A stretch of DNA of 64,000 nucleotides from Candidatus Nitricoxidireducens bremensis (GCA_030247725.1 JAOTRT010000004.1:357596-421595), one strand, 5' to 3'. Shown: positions 21,848 through 33,720, numbered from the stretch's first letter. The notes: generated by a model not told the origin, from the letters alone. Made by a program: numbers and translations.

Positions 21848-22837
21848 TCAGAACCCGGCCTGCTCGCGCAGCTGCTTGCGCCGCAGCAGCAGGGCCAGCA
21901 TCAGGCAGGCGAAGACCACCAGCAGCAGGGCGTAACCCCAGTAGGGATAGGAGAAGGTCGAGAACTGGGCCACCTTGCCTTCGCCGAACACCGTGGGCAT
22001 GAAGGGCTTCACCGTGAAGGCCCCCCAGGGATGCAGGTTGTGGCCGAAGAACCACAGCCAGGCCGCGTATTCGAGGACGAAGAACACGGGCAGCAGACCG
22101 GGCACCAGGGCCAGCAGCAGGGAGAACCTGGGGAACTTGGCGCAGCCGGCGACGACGACGACCATCGCCGCGATGAGGCCGCCGATGACGATGTGGCTGA
22201 TCAGGGTGACGTTGTCGCCCCAGGCCTGGATCTTCTCCGGTTCCTTGAAGAAGGTGCCCGCTTCCTGGACGTAGGCCTTGACGTGGGTGGCGAGGTGGCC
22301 GAGCACGTACTGGTCCACGATGGTCCAGGCGGCGACGGCGGCGAAGCCGGCCGACAGGACCGTGAGGCGCAGCTTCTTCCTCTCGTCGGGGATCATGAAG
22401 GCCAGCAGCATGACGGCGAAGAAGCCGAAGAAGAACTTGGCGAGAGGCTTCTCCACCGGGGCGCCCGTGGCGATGGGGAACATGCCCACATAGTGGTTGA
22501 TGGTGTTCATCTCGTGGACGCAGTCGAGGCCCTGGGCCCCCTTGTTGAAGTCCTTCTTGGCGTCGAGGATGGGGTTGTAGCGCTCTTCGTCGTGGCCGAG
22601 GTCCTTCTCGATGATCTCGTTGGCCTGGCGCGTACCCTTGGCGGCGGCGGAGCAGCCGTTATAGACGCCGTCGAAATGGAAGTGGATGCGGATGCCGTCC
22701 GGGAAGGCGTCCTTCGGGTAGTTCGGGGCGGTGAGGGAAACCCACCAGATCGGGGCGAAGTAGGCGGCGATCATGGCCACCAGGGCGATGAAGGTGAGGC
22801 CCGCGATCAGCTTGTTCTGCTTGTTCTGCTCTTGCAT
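21848..22837 (-). CDS. nosB: NosB, clade II nos membrane protein
   Basis: A 329-residue integral membrane protein with about six to seven helices and a long periplasmic loop containing paired features such as HFHFDGVYNGCS, DCVHEMNTINHYVGM and LHPWGAFTVKPFMPT. These fit NosB, a protein found only in clade II nos clusters, whose role is unproven; it probably takes part in electron transfer or NosZ maturation. It is separated from nosC2 by two strong hairpins at 22867-22922. Confidence 0.85.
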   Translation of the reverse strand: MQEQNKQNKLIAGLTFIALVAMIAAYFAPIWWVSLTAPNYPKDAFPDGIRIHFHFDGVYNGCSAAAKGTRQANEIIEKDLGHDEERYNPILDAKKDFNKGAQGLDCVHEMNTINHYVGMFPIATGAPVEKPLAKFFFGFFAVMLLAFMIPDERKKLRLTVLSAGFAAVAAWTIVDQYVLGHLATHVKAYVQEAGTFFKEPEKIQAWGDNVTLISHIVIGGLIAAMVVVVAGCAKFPRFSLLLALVPGLLPVFFVLEYAAWLWFFGHNLHPWGAFTVKPFMPTVFGEGKVAQFSTFSYPYWGYALLLVVFACLMLALLLRRKQLREQAGF

Positions 22838-22866
22838 TTTTGTTTTCTCTCTATTCCATGCAGGGT

Positions 22867-22922
22867 CGGCCGCCGCAGGGCGGCCGTTGGGGGCTGCATT
22901 CCGCCCGGCTGGCGCCGGGCGG
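22867..22922 (-). other. two consecutive perfect hairpins between nosC2 and nosB
   Basis: The first has 8-bp arms (22867-22874, 22879-22886); the second has 9-bp arms (22901-22909, 22914-22922); both have tetraloops. There is no T run, so they look more like mRNA processing or stability elements, or partial terminators, than full terminators within the nos transcript. Confidence 0.65.
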
Positions 22923-22947
22923 GAAACACACTGGCTGACGGATCAGC

Positions 22948-23676
22948 TTACTTCTTCTTGCCGGCCTTCGGCTTGCACATGGAGCCCGGCATCGTCAGGC
23001 TCGACTGGTAGGCGGAAATGGCGATCAGCTGCTGGTCGGTGTAGGGCTTGATGACCTTGACCATGTCCGGGTTGGCGTTGCGGCGATGCCCGTCGCGGAT
23101 CTCGGTCATCTGGCGCAGCAGGTACTTGTAGTGCTGGCCGGCGATGACGGGATAGAACTTCTCCTTCTCGCCTTCGCCGTTGGCCTTGTGGCACTCCTTG
23201 CACTGCTTCTCGTAGAGTTCCTTGCCCTGGGCGACCATGATGGCGGCGTCCTTGCCTTCATACTTGCCGTGCTCGATGGGGATGCAGAGGCTCTCGATGT
23301 AGGCGGAGACGTCGGCCAGTTCCTGCGGGTCCGTCAGGGTGGCGGCGAAGGGGTACATGGTCGGGTTGTCGCGCAGGCCGGCGCGGATGTCGGCCATCTG
23401 CTTGATCAGCACGGTGGTGTGCTGGCCGGCGAGCTGCGGGAAGGTGCCGTCGGGACGGCCGGCGCCGGAGGGCAGGTGGCAGGCGCCGCAGACCTCGTAG
23501 GCTTCCTCGCCGCGCTTCTTGTCGCCCTTGAGCTTGAGGGCTTCGACCTTCTCGCCTTCCTGGGCGTTCCACTTGTAGTCCTTGCCTTCGATGCCTTCCT
23601 TCTTGGGCGCCGGGGGACCGGCGAACACGGCGGTGGCCGCGAACATCGACAGGAACAGAACGAGCGATTTCTTCAT
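22948..23676 (-). CDS. dihaem cytochrome c of the nos cluster (NosC2-like)
   Basis: A 242-residue periplasmic cytochrome with a signal peptide and two haem motifs, CGACH and CKECH. The GAGRPDGTFPQLAGQH and EKFYPVIAGQHYKYLLRQM segments mark it as cytochrome c4-like, with two related halves. In clade II nos clusters such cytochromes carry electrons from NosG/H to NosZ. A good Shine-Dalgarno (AAGGAAG) precedes the ATG. The promoter with an FNR/DNR box lies 68-81 bases upstream of the ATG. Confidence 0.92.
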   Translation of the reverse strand: MKKSLVLFLSMFAATAVFAGPPAPKKEGIEGKDYKWNAQEGEKVEALKLKGDKKRGEEAYEVCGACHLPSGAGRPDGTFPQLAGQHTTVLIKQMADIRAGLRDNPTMYPFAATLTDPQELADVSAYIESLCIPIEHGKYEGKDAAIMVAQGKELYEKQCKECHKANGEGEKEKFYPVIAGQHYKYLLRQMTEIRDGHRRNANPDMVKVIKPYTDQQLIAISAYQSSLTMPGSMCKPKAGKKK

Positions 23677-23743
23677 GACTTCTTCCTTAGGTGTGGGGTT
23701 TTTCCGTTGCGCCTATCCTAGCCCCGCCGTATATAAGCATACC

Positions 23744-23757
23744 TTGATACGCATCAA
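23744..23757 (-). promoter_or_regulatory. FNR/DNR box upstream of nosC2
   Basis: The perfect palindrome TTGATACGCATCAA lies between nosC1 and nosC2. A TAGGAT -10 candidate at 23715-23720 lies about 23 bases closer to nosC2, giving a start near 23708 and a leader of about 32 bases. It would drive nosC2-nosB-nosDGH independently of nosZ. Confidence 0.8.
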
Positions 23758-23779
23758 CGGCCGGGGCACGTCGGCCCAA

Positions 23780-24088
23780 TCACTTCATCTTCGAGATGTA
23801 GTCGGCGAGTTCCTTGATCTCGGCGTCGCTGACGATCGCCATGACGCCCTTCATGGCGGCACTGTTGCCGTTGGCGCGGGCGCCGCTCTTGATGTCGAGC
23901 ATCTGCTTTTCGACGTACTTGGCGTTCTGGCCGGCGATCTTCGGATAGTCGGGCATCAGGGGCTTCTTGCCGTCCTTGCCGTGGCAGGCCGTGCAGGTCT
24001 TGTCGTTGTAGAGCTTGGCACCGTCGGCCATGGCCGTGCCGCTGAAGGCGGTGGCCGCGACAAGCGCCAGGAGCAATTGAGCTTTCAT
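23780..24088 (-). CDS. small monohaem cytochrome c (NosC1-like)
   Basis: A 102-residue class I cytochrome c with a signal peptide (cleavage after AMA) and CTACH near residue 32. The axial Met is in the AAMKGVM segment. It is a probable direct electron donor to NosZ. It follows nosZ copy 1 by about 72 bases containing a hairpin and precedes the nosC2 promoter. The ATG at 24086-24088 has AAAGGAAA upstream; the longer open frame starting inside the nosZ stop region lacks support. Confidence 0.9.
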   Translation of the reverse strand: MKAQLLLALVAATAFSGTAMADGAKLYNDKTCTACHGKDGKKPLMPDYPKIAGQNAKYVEKQMLDIKSGARANGNSAAMKGVMAIVSDAEIKELADYISKMK

Positions 24089-24109
24089 CGGTATTTCCTT
24101 TCTGAGAAA

Positions 24110-24137
24110 CGGTGGGGCAGAGTAACCCTGCCCCACC
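24110..24137 (-). terminator. strong hairpin between nosZ copy 1 and nosC1
   Basis: A perfect 11-bp stem (24110-24120 with 24127-24137) has a six-base loop. On the minus strand it is followed by TTTCTC rather than a clean T run, so it may be a partial terminator or protect the nosZ mRNA 3' end. Confidence 0.6.
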
Positions 24138-24159
24138 GGAACTTCCTTGCGTAGGATCA

Positions 24160-26452
24160 ATTACTTGGCGACCTTTTTGGCGCCGTTCTGTTCGAGGTAG
24201 GTCTTGGCGCGCAGACCGAGGTCGGCGGCCTTCACCTGGTACTGCCACACCTGCTCGGCCCAGAGGTTCGCCTGCTCCCAATCCTTCTTCGCAGCAGCCG
24301 CCTCATGCTTCGCCTTGGCGTCCTTCATCTTGCCCAGCTGGTCCGTGGCGTCTTCCACCATCGCCACCACATCCGGGAAGTCCTTGAAGTTCACCGACGT
24401 GATGTAGCCCACCACGGAATCGATCACCACTTGCGTGTCGGCAACCTTCTTCACCGTCGCCTTGTAGTCCGTTTCCGTGTAGCCCTGCGATGCCAGGCCC
24501 GTCTTGGTCGGCTTCCAGCCCTTCGGCTTGACCAGCAGGTAACCCATCATCTCCAGGTGCAGCGCCGAGCAGAATTCCGTGCAGTAGTACGGATACACGC
24601 CTTCCTTGTCGGCCTTGAACTTCACCGTCACCGTCTTGCCGGGCTCGATCGACGCATGCACGTTGTACGTGCTCACCGTGAAGCCGTGCGTCTCGTCCTG
24701 CGCGCGCTCCAGGTTCGTCAGGTGCACCGTGATCTCGTCGCCCACTTCCGCCTCGATCGTCTCAGGCGTGATGTGCGAGCGGATCAACGTGCCCTTCACC
24801 TCGATCTTGTTGCCCTTCTTCGTCGTCGTCTCTTCGCCGGCGCGAACGGCACCCGGGTGCGGCTTGTCGGTGCGGCTGTCCGTACCCACCTTGTAACGCA
24901 CGCCCGGCTTCAGCTTCGTCGCTTCGATGGCAACTACGTAGTGCGGCTCGCCCAGCGGCAGCGGCATGTCGTACAGCAGTTGCATCTTGTCGTTGCTGAT
25001 GTCGATCAGCTGGTGGTTCTGCGGGTGCAGCGGGCCCACCGGCACGAAACGGTCGATCGCCAGCTTGTTCAGCGCCACCAGGTAACGGCCCTTCGGATCG
25101 GCCGAGTCACCTTCCATCGTCATCAGGTGGCCGATGTTGTAGTGCACGCTGATCTTGTCCAGCACCTTGCCCTGGCAGTAGTCCCACTTCGCCACTTGCG
25201 AATCCACGTACAGCGAGGTGTAGGCCACGCACGGCTTCGAGTCGTACTGCGTGTGCAGCGGGCCAAGACCCAGTTGCACTTGCGTGTGCAGCGCGTCCTT
25301 CATGCCGATCACCGGCACGCCGTACGGGTCCTTCGATTCGAACTTGCCCGCCTGGATCGCGGCCTGGATCTTCTCGAAGCTATACACCGAGGCGTGCGTG
25401 TCCAGCTTGCCGCCCACCGCAATGTACTTGCCGTCCGGGCTCACGTCCACGCCGTGCGGCGACTTCGGTTCCGGCACCAGGAACAGCACGCCTTCCTTCG
25501 CCGAGACTTCCAGCGGCAGTACGTCATGACCGTTGATCTTCTTGGCCTTGCCTGCCTTCACCAGCTCGGCGGCCTTCTTCCAGTTGATCACGTGCATGTA
25601 GTCCGTGTCCTTCGCCGAACAGCCGGCTTCGTACGGCGGACGACCCTTCTCGATGCCGCCCACATAGCGCTCGGCACAGAAGCTGTTCGTGAACGACCAG
25701 CCGTCCGACGGACCCTTGCCCGCGTCCGACAGGTCCTGCCAGTACGGCGGCGCTTCGATCGTGAACGATTCCTTCGGGTTGATGCGCCCTTCCTTGCGGT
25801 CGAACTTCCAGTACGTGATGCCGCCGCGGTACTTCTCGTTCATCTCTTCCAGCGGGTAGAACTTCTTGTTCTCCAGCGGCGCCGGATACTGCGCCGCTTC
25901 GATCACGTATTCCGTGTTCGACGTCACGAACGCACCACCGTGCTCCGACTTGAACACCGGGTTCACCACGATCTGCTTCGTCTCGAAGTCGCGCAGGTCG
26001 ATCACCGCAATCCGCGGGTTCGCCTTGTCGTTGATGAACAGGAACTGACCGTCGTACTTGCCCTGCGTCTCGGAAATCGCCGGGTGGTGCGTGTCGCCCC
26101 AGGTGATCGACTTGCCGTCAATCTTGCCCTGGTCCAGCACCGCCTTCGAGTTCTCGTCAAAGCCGTAGCCCTGCCACGGCTCGGGAGTGAACACCGCCAG
26201 ATACTTCAAAATCCGCATCGACGGAATGCCATAAACGATGATCTGGCCCGACTGACCGCCAGAGCTGAACGCCACAAACTCGTCCCGCTTCCCCGTCGGC
26301 ACATACGTCTTCGCCGCCGCCAGCAGGTCCTGTTGCGACAGGTTCCGCCTCTTCATCACGTCCTGCAGCGTCTCCGCCGACCAACCCGCGGTCGCCGCGA
26401 GACCCAGCCCCACCCCTACCAGCAGCGGGACAGCTCGCATCGTGAACTTCTT
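24160..26452. repeat. nosZ direct repeat, copy 1
   Basis: A 2293-bp segment that I could not distinguish from 31306-33598 (same orientation, offset 7146). It extends from the base next to the stop codon to the second codon, and the flanks differ immediately on both sides. Identity was judged by line comparison and by identical translations in several frames. Confidence 0.9.
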
Positions 26453-26458
26453 TTTCAT
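24161..26458 (-). CDS. nosZ: nitrous oxide reductase, clade II (copy 1)
   Basis: A 765-residue periplasmic enzyme reducing N2O to N2. The signal peptide is Sec-type (no twin arginine), a clade II trait. The CuZ propeller begins with a DTHHPAISET motif, clade II-like where clade I has DVHH. The CuA site is YYCTEFCSALHLEMM near residues 624-638. About 115 residues of Lys/Ala-rich helix follow CuA with no haem motif. The start MKKKF is preceded by GGAGCGACAAG; an ATG six codons earlier also exists. It is identical to copy 2 except for one extra Lys at the start. It heads nosC1 and is preceded by a RegA-type site, with no FNR box. Confidence 0.97.
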   Translation of the reverse strand: MKKKFTMRAVPLLVGVGLGLAATAGWSAETLQDVMKRRNLSQQDLLAAAKTYVPTGKRDEFVAFSSGGQSGQIIVYGIPSMRILKYLAVFTPEPWQGYGFDENSKAVLDQGKIDGKSITWGDTHHPAISETQGKYDGQFLFINDKANPRIAVIDLRDFETKQIVVNPVFKSEHGGAFVTSNTEYVIEAAQYPAPLENKKFYPLEEMNEKYRGGITYWKFDRKEGRINPKESFTIEAPPYWQDLSDAGKGPSDGWSFTNSFCAERYVGGIEKGRPPYEAGCSAKDTDYMHVINWKKAAELVKAGKAKKINGHDVLPLEVSAKEGVLFLVPEPKSPHGVDVSPDGKYIAVGGKLDTHASVYSFEKIQAAIQAGKFESKDPYGVPVIGMKDALHTQVQLGLGPLHTQYDSKPCVAYTSLYVDSQVAKWDYCQGKVLDKISVHYNIGHLMTMEGDSADPKGRYLVALNKLAIDRFVPVGPLHPQNHQLIDISNDKMQLLYDMPLPLGEPHYVVAIEATKLKPGVRYKVGTDSRTDKPHPGAVRAGEETTTKKGNKIEVKGTLIRSHITPETIEAEVGDEITVHLTNLERAQDETHGFTVSTYNVHASIEPGKTVTVKFKADKEGVYPYYCTEFCSALHLEMMGYLLVKPKGWKPTKTGLASQGYTETDYKATVKKVADTQVVIDSVVGYITSVNFKDFPDVVAMVEDATDQLGKMKDAKAKHEAAAAKKDWEQANLWAEQVWQYQVKAADLGLRAKTYLEQNGAKKVAK

Positions 26459-26527
26459 CTTGTCGCTCCTTTTCATTGGGGAGTCCAGCTTGTGTCCGGC
26501 CACCGCTCCCTGCGGCTTTCGGTCGCA

Positions 26528-26544
26528 TGCGACACTTTGCCGCA
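26528..26544 (-). promoter_or_regulatory. RegA/RegR-type site upstream of nosZ copy 1
   Basis: The sequence TGCGACACTTTGCCGCA is a near-palindrome 70-86 bases before the nosZ ATG. It matches the RegR/RegA-family consensus GNGRCRTTNNGNCGC, as I recall it, with one mismatch. The regA gene lies 8 kb away in this window. Confidence 0.55.
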
Positions 26545-26709
26545 CCGTGCGCATGATGCGCCGGAAAGATGAAAAACAAAAGTCGGAGAGACCCCGATTT
26601 GATTATGGGAAAACAGGAACACCGGGTAGGACATTTCCTACGCGGATCGTCATATTTCGGGTCTGTTCGCGCTCTGGCGACGTGGGCGACGGCTGATGGA
26701 GAACAAACC

Positions 26710-27363
26710 CTACGGTCCGTCCTGGTCGGCCAGAAGGCCATGACGAATGGCATAACGGACCAGCTCGGCCGCATTGCCCAGGCCCAGCTTCTCCATGATG
26801 CGGGTCTTGTGGGTGCTGACGGTCTTGACGCTGAGGTTCAGCTGCCGACCGATCTCCGTGAGGCCCTCTCCGGCCACCAGATGCTGGAAGACCTCGTATT
26901 CCCGATCCGACAGCTGGGCATGGGGAAGGGCGTCCAGGGTATGGCCCTGCAGCATGTCCACTGCCAGCTTTTCCGCCACCGCCGGGCTGATGAACACGCC
27001 GCCGCCCGCCACCTTGCGGATGGCCTGGGCGAGCTGGGCCTCGGCATTGTCCTTGCAAAGGTAGCCCGCGGCGCCCGCCTTGAAGGCGCGCACGGCGTAG
27101 ATGTCCTCCCGGTGCATGCTGAGGACGAGGATGGGCAGCTTGGGGAACTCCTGCTTGATCTGCCGAATGAGGTCGACGCCGCTCTTCCCCGGCATGGACA
27201 TGTCGAGCACCATGGCGTCCCAGCGGCCGTTGCGCAGCCTGGCCAGGGCCTCGATGCCGTTGCCGGCTTCGGCGGTGACGGCGATGTCGCCGGTCTCGGA
27301 CAGGATGTGCTTGAGCCCGGCCCGCAGGATGTCGTGGTCATCGACGATGAGGATGTCAATCAT
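26710..27363 (-). CDS. NarL/FixJ-type response regulator
   Basis: A 217-residue regulator. The receiver domain has DD at residues 9-10, the phospho-acceptor Asp in VLDMSMPG near residue 54 and Lys in YLCKDN. A C-terminal LuxR-type helix-turn-helix shows LSDREYEVFQHLVAGEG and LSVKTVSTHKTRIMEKL. It overlaps the upstream receiver-kinase gene by eight bases, so it is the likely phosphorylation target of that kinase. Its position between the nosZ genes suggests control of denitrification, but targets are unknown. Confidence 0.92.
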   Translation of the reverse strand: MIDILIVDDHDILRAGLKHILSETGDIAVTAEAGNGIEALARLRNGRWDAMVLDMSMPGKSGVDLIRQIKQEFPKLPILVLSMHREDIYAVRAFKAGAAGYLCKDNAEAQLAQAIRKVAGGGVFISPAVAEKLAVDMLQGHTLDALPHAQLSDREYEVFQHLVAGEGLTEIGRQLNLSVKTVSTHKTRIMEKLGLGNAAELVRYAIRHGLLADQDGP

Positions 27364-28497
27364 GCTTGCTCGCTTCTCCTTGGATGGGCAGCCGGACCTC
27401 GACGCGGGTGCCGCCCCCGGCGGCGCTGCCGATGCGCAGGCGGCCGGCCAGCATCTCGACCCGCTCCTGCATCCCCAGCAGCCCGAAGGTGTTGTTGCCG
27501 CGATCCGCCGGCATGCCGCGGCCGTCGTCCTCGACGACCAGCCCGATGTCATTCTCCGTGGCCTCGATGCGGACCGCGATGCGGCCGGCATCGGCATGAC
27601 GGGCCACATTGGTGAGGGCCTCCTGGACGATGCGGTAGAGGGCCGTCGCCGTGGCGCCGTCCAGCTCGAATTCCTCCCGGTTCATGGTCAGCTCGCAGGC
27701 GATGCCGGTACGCTTGGCGAACTGCTGGACATGGTGTTCCACCGCAGCGGCCAGGCCCAGGTCGTCGAGCATGCGCGGTCGCAGGTCCTCGGAAATGCGG
27801 CGCACCGCCTCGGTGGTGCGCTCCACCAGGCCGAGGGCGACGGCGAGCCGCTCGGCAGCCCCGGCGTCCGTGGCGCAGCGGCTCTTCAGCCAGCCCAGGT
27901 CGATGCGCAGGGCCGTCAATGACTGCCCCAGTTCGTCGTGCAGTTCCCGGGCGATGCGGCTGCGCTCCTCCTCGCGGACGTTTTCGAGGAAGGCCGCCAG
28001 TTCCCGCAGCCGGCCGCGGGATTCCTCCAGGCGGGCCTCCGCCTCCCGGTACTGGGCGGTGCGCTCGGCCACACGCGCTTCCAGGTCGGCGCGCAGGCGG
28101 TGCAATTCCACGTGGGTGCGTACCCGCGCCAGCACCTCGTCGGGCTGGTAGGGCTTGGCGATGTAATCGACGGCGCCGAGACCGAAGGCATGGACCTTGT
28201 CTTCCGTCTCCCGCAGGGCCGAGAGGAAGATCACCGGCACGTCCCGCGTACGGGCATCGGCCTTGAGGCGGCGGCATACCTCGTAGCCGTCCATGCCGGG
28301 CATGCGGATGTCCAGCAGCACCAGGTCGGGCGGCTGGGCCTGGGCCGACAGCAGCGCCATGCGTCCGTCCCGGGCCCGGCGTGCCGTGTAGCCCGCCTGG
28401 GTGAGCAGGTCGGCAAGCAGCTGCAGGGAAGCCGGCGTGTCCTCGACGATGAGGATTTCGCCGCCGGCGGCCAGGGAAGGGGTGGGGGGAGAGGATG

Positions 28498-28501
<4 letters not shown>
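27356..28501 (-). CDS. receiver-histidine kinase fusion (NarX-type catalytic core)
   Basis: A 381-residue soluble protein. The N-terminal receiver (EDTPASLQ, phospho-Asp in VLLDIRMPGMDG, AKPYQPDEV) is joined by a coiled coil to a HisKA_3-type kinase with the phospho-His in RIARELHDELGQSLTALR. The ATPase domain shows NVARHADAGRI and VEDDGRGMP. With no membrane span, it probably relays a signal from the hybrid kinase upstream (ATGA overlap) to the NarL-type regulator downstream. The long upstream open frame is a shadow of the hybrid kinase. Confidence 0.9.
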
Positions 28502-31167
<2,666 letters not shown>

Positions 31168-31251
31168 GCCCACTCCGTAAAAATCCGAATGCGCTGAATT
31201 GTAGTCGAGCCGCCTGCCGGCGGCCGACGGCGGCACCCGGCCGGGCGCCGC

Positions 31252-31284
31252 AAAAAGAAACGGGGGACGGCAAGCCGTCCCCCG
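31252..31284 (-). terminator. terminator after nosZ copy 2
   Basis: A perfect 10-bp stem with a four-base loop (31261-31284) is followed on the minus strand by TTTCTTTTT. It separates nosZ copy 2 from the hybrid kinase gene. Confidence 0.85.
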
Positions 31285-31305
31285 CTGGTACCCGAATCAG
31301 ATCAG

Positions 31306-33598
31306 ATTACTTGGCGACCTTTTTGGCGCCGTTCTGTTCGAGGTAGGTCTTGGCGCGCAGACCGAGGTCGGCGGCCTTCACCTGGTACTGCCACACCTGC
31401 TCGGCCCAGAGGTTCGCCTGCTCCCAATCCTTCTTCGCAGCAGCCGCCTCATGCTTCGCCTTGGCGTCCTTCATCTTGCCCAGCTGGTCCGTGGCGTCTT
31501 CCACCATCGCCACCACATCCGGGAAGTCCTTGAAGTTCACCGACGTGATGTAGCCCACCACGGAATCGATCACCACTTGCGTGTCGGCAACCTTCTTCAC
31601 CGTCGCCTTGTAGTCCGTTTCCGTGTAGCCCTGCGATGCCAGGCCCGTCTTGGTCGGCTTCCAGCCCTTCGGCTTGACCAGCAGGTAACCCATCATCTCC
31701 AGGTGCAGCGCCGAGCAGAATTCCGTGCAGTAGTACGGATACACGCCTTCCTTGTCGGCCTTGAACTTCACCGTCACCGTCTTGCCGGGCTCGATCGACG
31801 CATGCACGTTGTACGTGCTCACCGTGAAGCCGTGCGTCTCGTCCTGCGCGCGCTCCAGGTTCGTCAGGTGCACCGTGATCTCGTCGCCCACTTCCGCCTC
31901 GATCGTCTCAGGCGTGATGTGCGAGCGGATCAACGTGCCCTTCACCTCGATCTTGTTGCCCTTCTTCGTCGTCGTCTCTTCGCCGGCGCGAACGGCACCC
32001 GGGTGCGGCTTGTCGGTGCGGCTGTCCGTACCCACCTTGTAACGCACGCCCGGCTTCAGCTTCGTCGCTTCGATGGCAACTACGTAGTGCGGCTCGCCCA
32101 GCGGCAGCGGCATGTCGTACAGCAGTTGCATCTTGTCGTTGCTGATGTCGATCAGCTGGTGGTTCTGCGGGTGCAGCGGGCCCACCGGCACGAAACGGTC
32201 GATCGCCAGCTTGTTCAGCGCCACCAGGTAACGGCCCTTCGGATCGGCCGAGTCACCTTCCATCGTCATCAGGTGGCCGATGTTGTAGTGCACGCTGATC
32301 TTGTCCAGCACCTTGCCCTGGCAGTAGTCCCACTTCGCCACTTGCGAATCCACGTACAGCGAGGTGTAGGCCACGCACGGCTTCGAGTCGTACTGCGTGT
32401 GCAGCGGGCCAAGACCCAGTTGCACTTGCGTGTGCAGCGCGTCCTTCATGCCGATCACCGGCACGCCGTACGGGTCCTTCGATTCGAACTTGCCCGCCTG
32501 GATCGCGGCCTGGATCTTCTCGAAGCTATACACCGAGGCGTGCGTGTCCAGCTTGCCGCCCACCGCAATGTACTTGCCGTCCGGGCTCACGTCCACGCCG
32601 TGCGGCGACTTCGGTTCCGGCACCAGGAACAGCACGCCTTCCTTCGCCGAGACTTCCAGCGGCAGTACGTCATGACCGTTGATCTTCTTGGCCTTGCCTG
32701 CCTTCACCAGCTCGGCGGCCTTCTTCCAGTTGATCACGTGCATGTAGTCCGTGTCCTTCGCCGAACAGCCGGCTTCGTACGGCGGACGACCCTTCTCGAT
32801 GCCGCCCACATAGCGCTCGGCACAGAAGCTGTTCGTGAACGACCAGCCGTCCGACGGACCCTTGCCCGCGTCCGACAGGTCCTGCCAGTACGGCGGCGCT
32901 TCGATCGTGAACGATTCCTTCGGGTTGATGCGCCCTTCCTTGCGGTCGAACTTCCAGTACGTGATGCCGCCGCGGTACTTCTCGTTCATCTCTTCCAGCG
33001 GGTAGAACTTCTTGTTCTCCAGCGGCGCCGGATACTGCGCCGCTTCGATCACGTATTCCGTGTTCGACGTCACGAACGCACCACCGTGCTCCGACTTGAA
33101 CACCGGGTTCACCACGATCTGCTTCGTCTCGAAGTCGCGCAGGTCGATCACCGCAATCCGCGGGTTCGCCTTGTCGTTGATGAACAGGAACTGACCGTCG
33201 TACTTGCCCTGCGTCTCGGAAATCGCCGGGTGGTGCGTGTCGCCCCAGGTGATCGACTTGCCGTCAATCTTGCCCTGGTCCAGCACCGCCTTCGAGTTCT
33301 CGTCAAAGCCGTAGCCCTGCCACGGCTCGGGAGTGAACACCGCCAGATACTTCAAAATCCGCATCGACGGAATGCCATAAACGATGATCTGGCCCGACTG
33401 ACCGCCAGAGCTGAACGCCACAAACTCGTCCCGCTTCCCCGTCGGCACATACGTCTTCGCCGCCGCCAGCAGGTCCTGTTGCGACAGGTTCCGCCTCTTC
33501 ATCACGTCCTGCAGCGTCTCCGCCGACCAACCCGCGGTCGCCGCGAGACCCAGCCCCACCCCTACCAGCAGCGGGACAGCTCGCATCGTGAACTTCTT
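31306..33598. repeat. nosZ direct repeat, copy 2
   Basis: Partner of the repeat at 24160-26452. Upstream of the coding region only short similarities remain (GTCGCTCC around the ribosome-binding site and the RegA-type site). Confidence 0.9.
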
Positions 33599-33601
33599 CA
33601 T
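31307..33601 (-). CDS. nosZ: nitrous oxide reductase, clade II (copy 2)
   Basis: A 764-residue N2O reductase with the same residues as copy 1 from the second Lys onward, including the Sec signal, DTHH CuZ start, CuA CTEFC motif and haem-free C-terminal tail. It is a single-gene unit: its own FNR/DNR promoter upstream and a strong terminator downstream, with no cytochrome or nos accessory gene attached. The Shine-Dalgarno GGAGCGAC is shared with copy 1. Leader length from the predicted start point is about 85 bases. Confidence 0.97.
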   Translation of the reverse strand: MKKFTMRAVPLLVGVGLGLAATAGWSAETLQDVMKRRNLSQQDLLAAAKTYVPTGKRDEFVAFSSGGQSGQIIVYGIPSMRILKYLAVFTPEPWQGYGFDENSKAVLDQGKIDGKSITWGDTHHPAISETQGKYDGQFLFINDKANPRIAVIDLRDFETKQIVVNPVFKSEHGGAFVTSNTEYVIEAAQYPAPLENKKFYPLEEMNEKYRGGITYWKFDRKEGRINPKESFTIEAPPYWQDLSDAGKGPSDGWSFTNSFCAERYVGGIEKGRPPYEAGCSAKDTDYMHVINWKKAAELVKAGKAKKINGHDVLPLEVSAKEGVLFLVPEPKSPHGVDVSPDGKYIAVGGKLDTHASVYSFEKIQAAIQAGKFESKDPYGVPVIGMKDALHTQVQLGLGPLHTQYDSKPCVAYTSLYVDSQVAKWDYCQGKVLDKISVHYNIGHLMTMEGDSADPKGRYLVALNKLAIDRFVPVGPLHPQNHQLIDISNDKMQLLYDMPLPLGEPHYVVAIEATKLKPGVRYKVGTDSRTDKPHPGAVRAGEETTTKKGNKIEVKGTLIRSHITPETIEAEVGDEITVHLTNLERAQDETHGFTVSTYNVHASIEPGKTVTVKFKADKEGVYPYYCTEFCSALHLEMMGYLLVKPKGWKPTKTGLASQGYTETDYKATVKKVADTQVVIDSVVGYITSVNFKDFPDVVAMVEDATDQLGKMKDAKAKHEAAAAKKDWEQANLWAEQVWQYQVKAADLGLRAKTYLEQNGAKKVAK

Positions 33602-33673
33602 AGTGTCGCTCCCATAGTGAATTCAACGACTTGCACAACTTCTGCAAAACCGGCGCCTGCGGCGAATTGCCAC

Positions 33674-33690
33674 TGCGACAATTTGCCGCA
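33674..33690 (-). promoter_or_regulatory. RegA/RegR-type site upstream of nosZ copy 2
   Basis: TGCGACAATTTGCCGCA lies 73-89 bases before the ATG and differs in one base from the site before copy 1. It covers the start point predicted from the adjacent FNR/DNR box, so RegA binding could interfere with or modulate that promoter. Confidence 0.55.
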
Positions 33691-33720
33691 GACTTTAGGC
33701 CCTGGCCAGGGGGCTTAACA

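Noticed and set aside
24305..26572. A 755-codon open frame opposite nosZ copy 1, repeated opposite copy 2 (31451-33718)
   Set aside because: It is an Arg/Leu/His-rich shadow of nosZ. Its repetition only reflects the identity of the two nosZ copies, which it helps to confirm.
26605..26622. TTGATTATGGGAAA upstream of nosZ copy 1 as an FNR box
   Set aside because: Only the first half-site matches; the second half lacks ATCAA/GTCAA and the distance to nosZ is too great.
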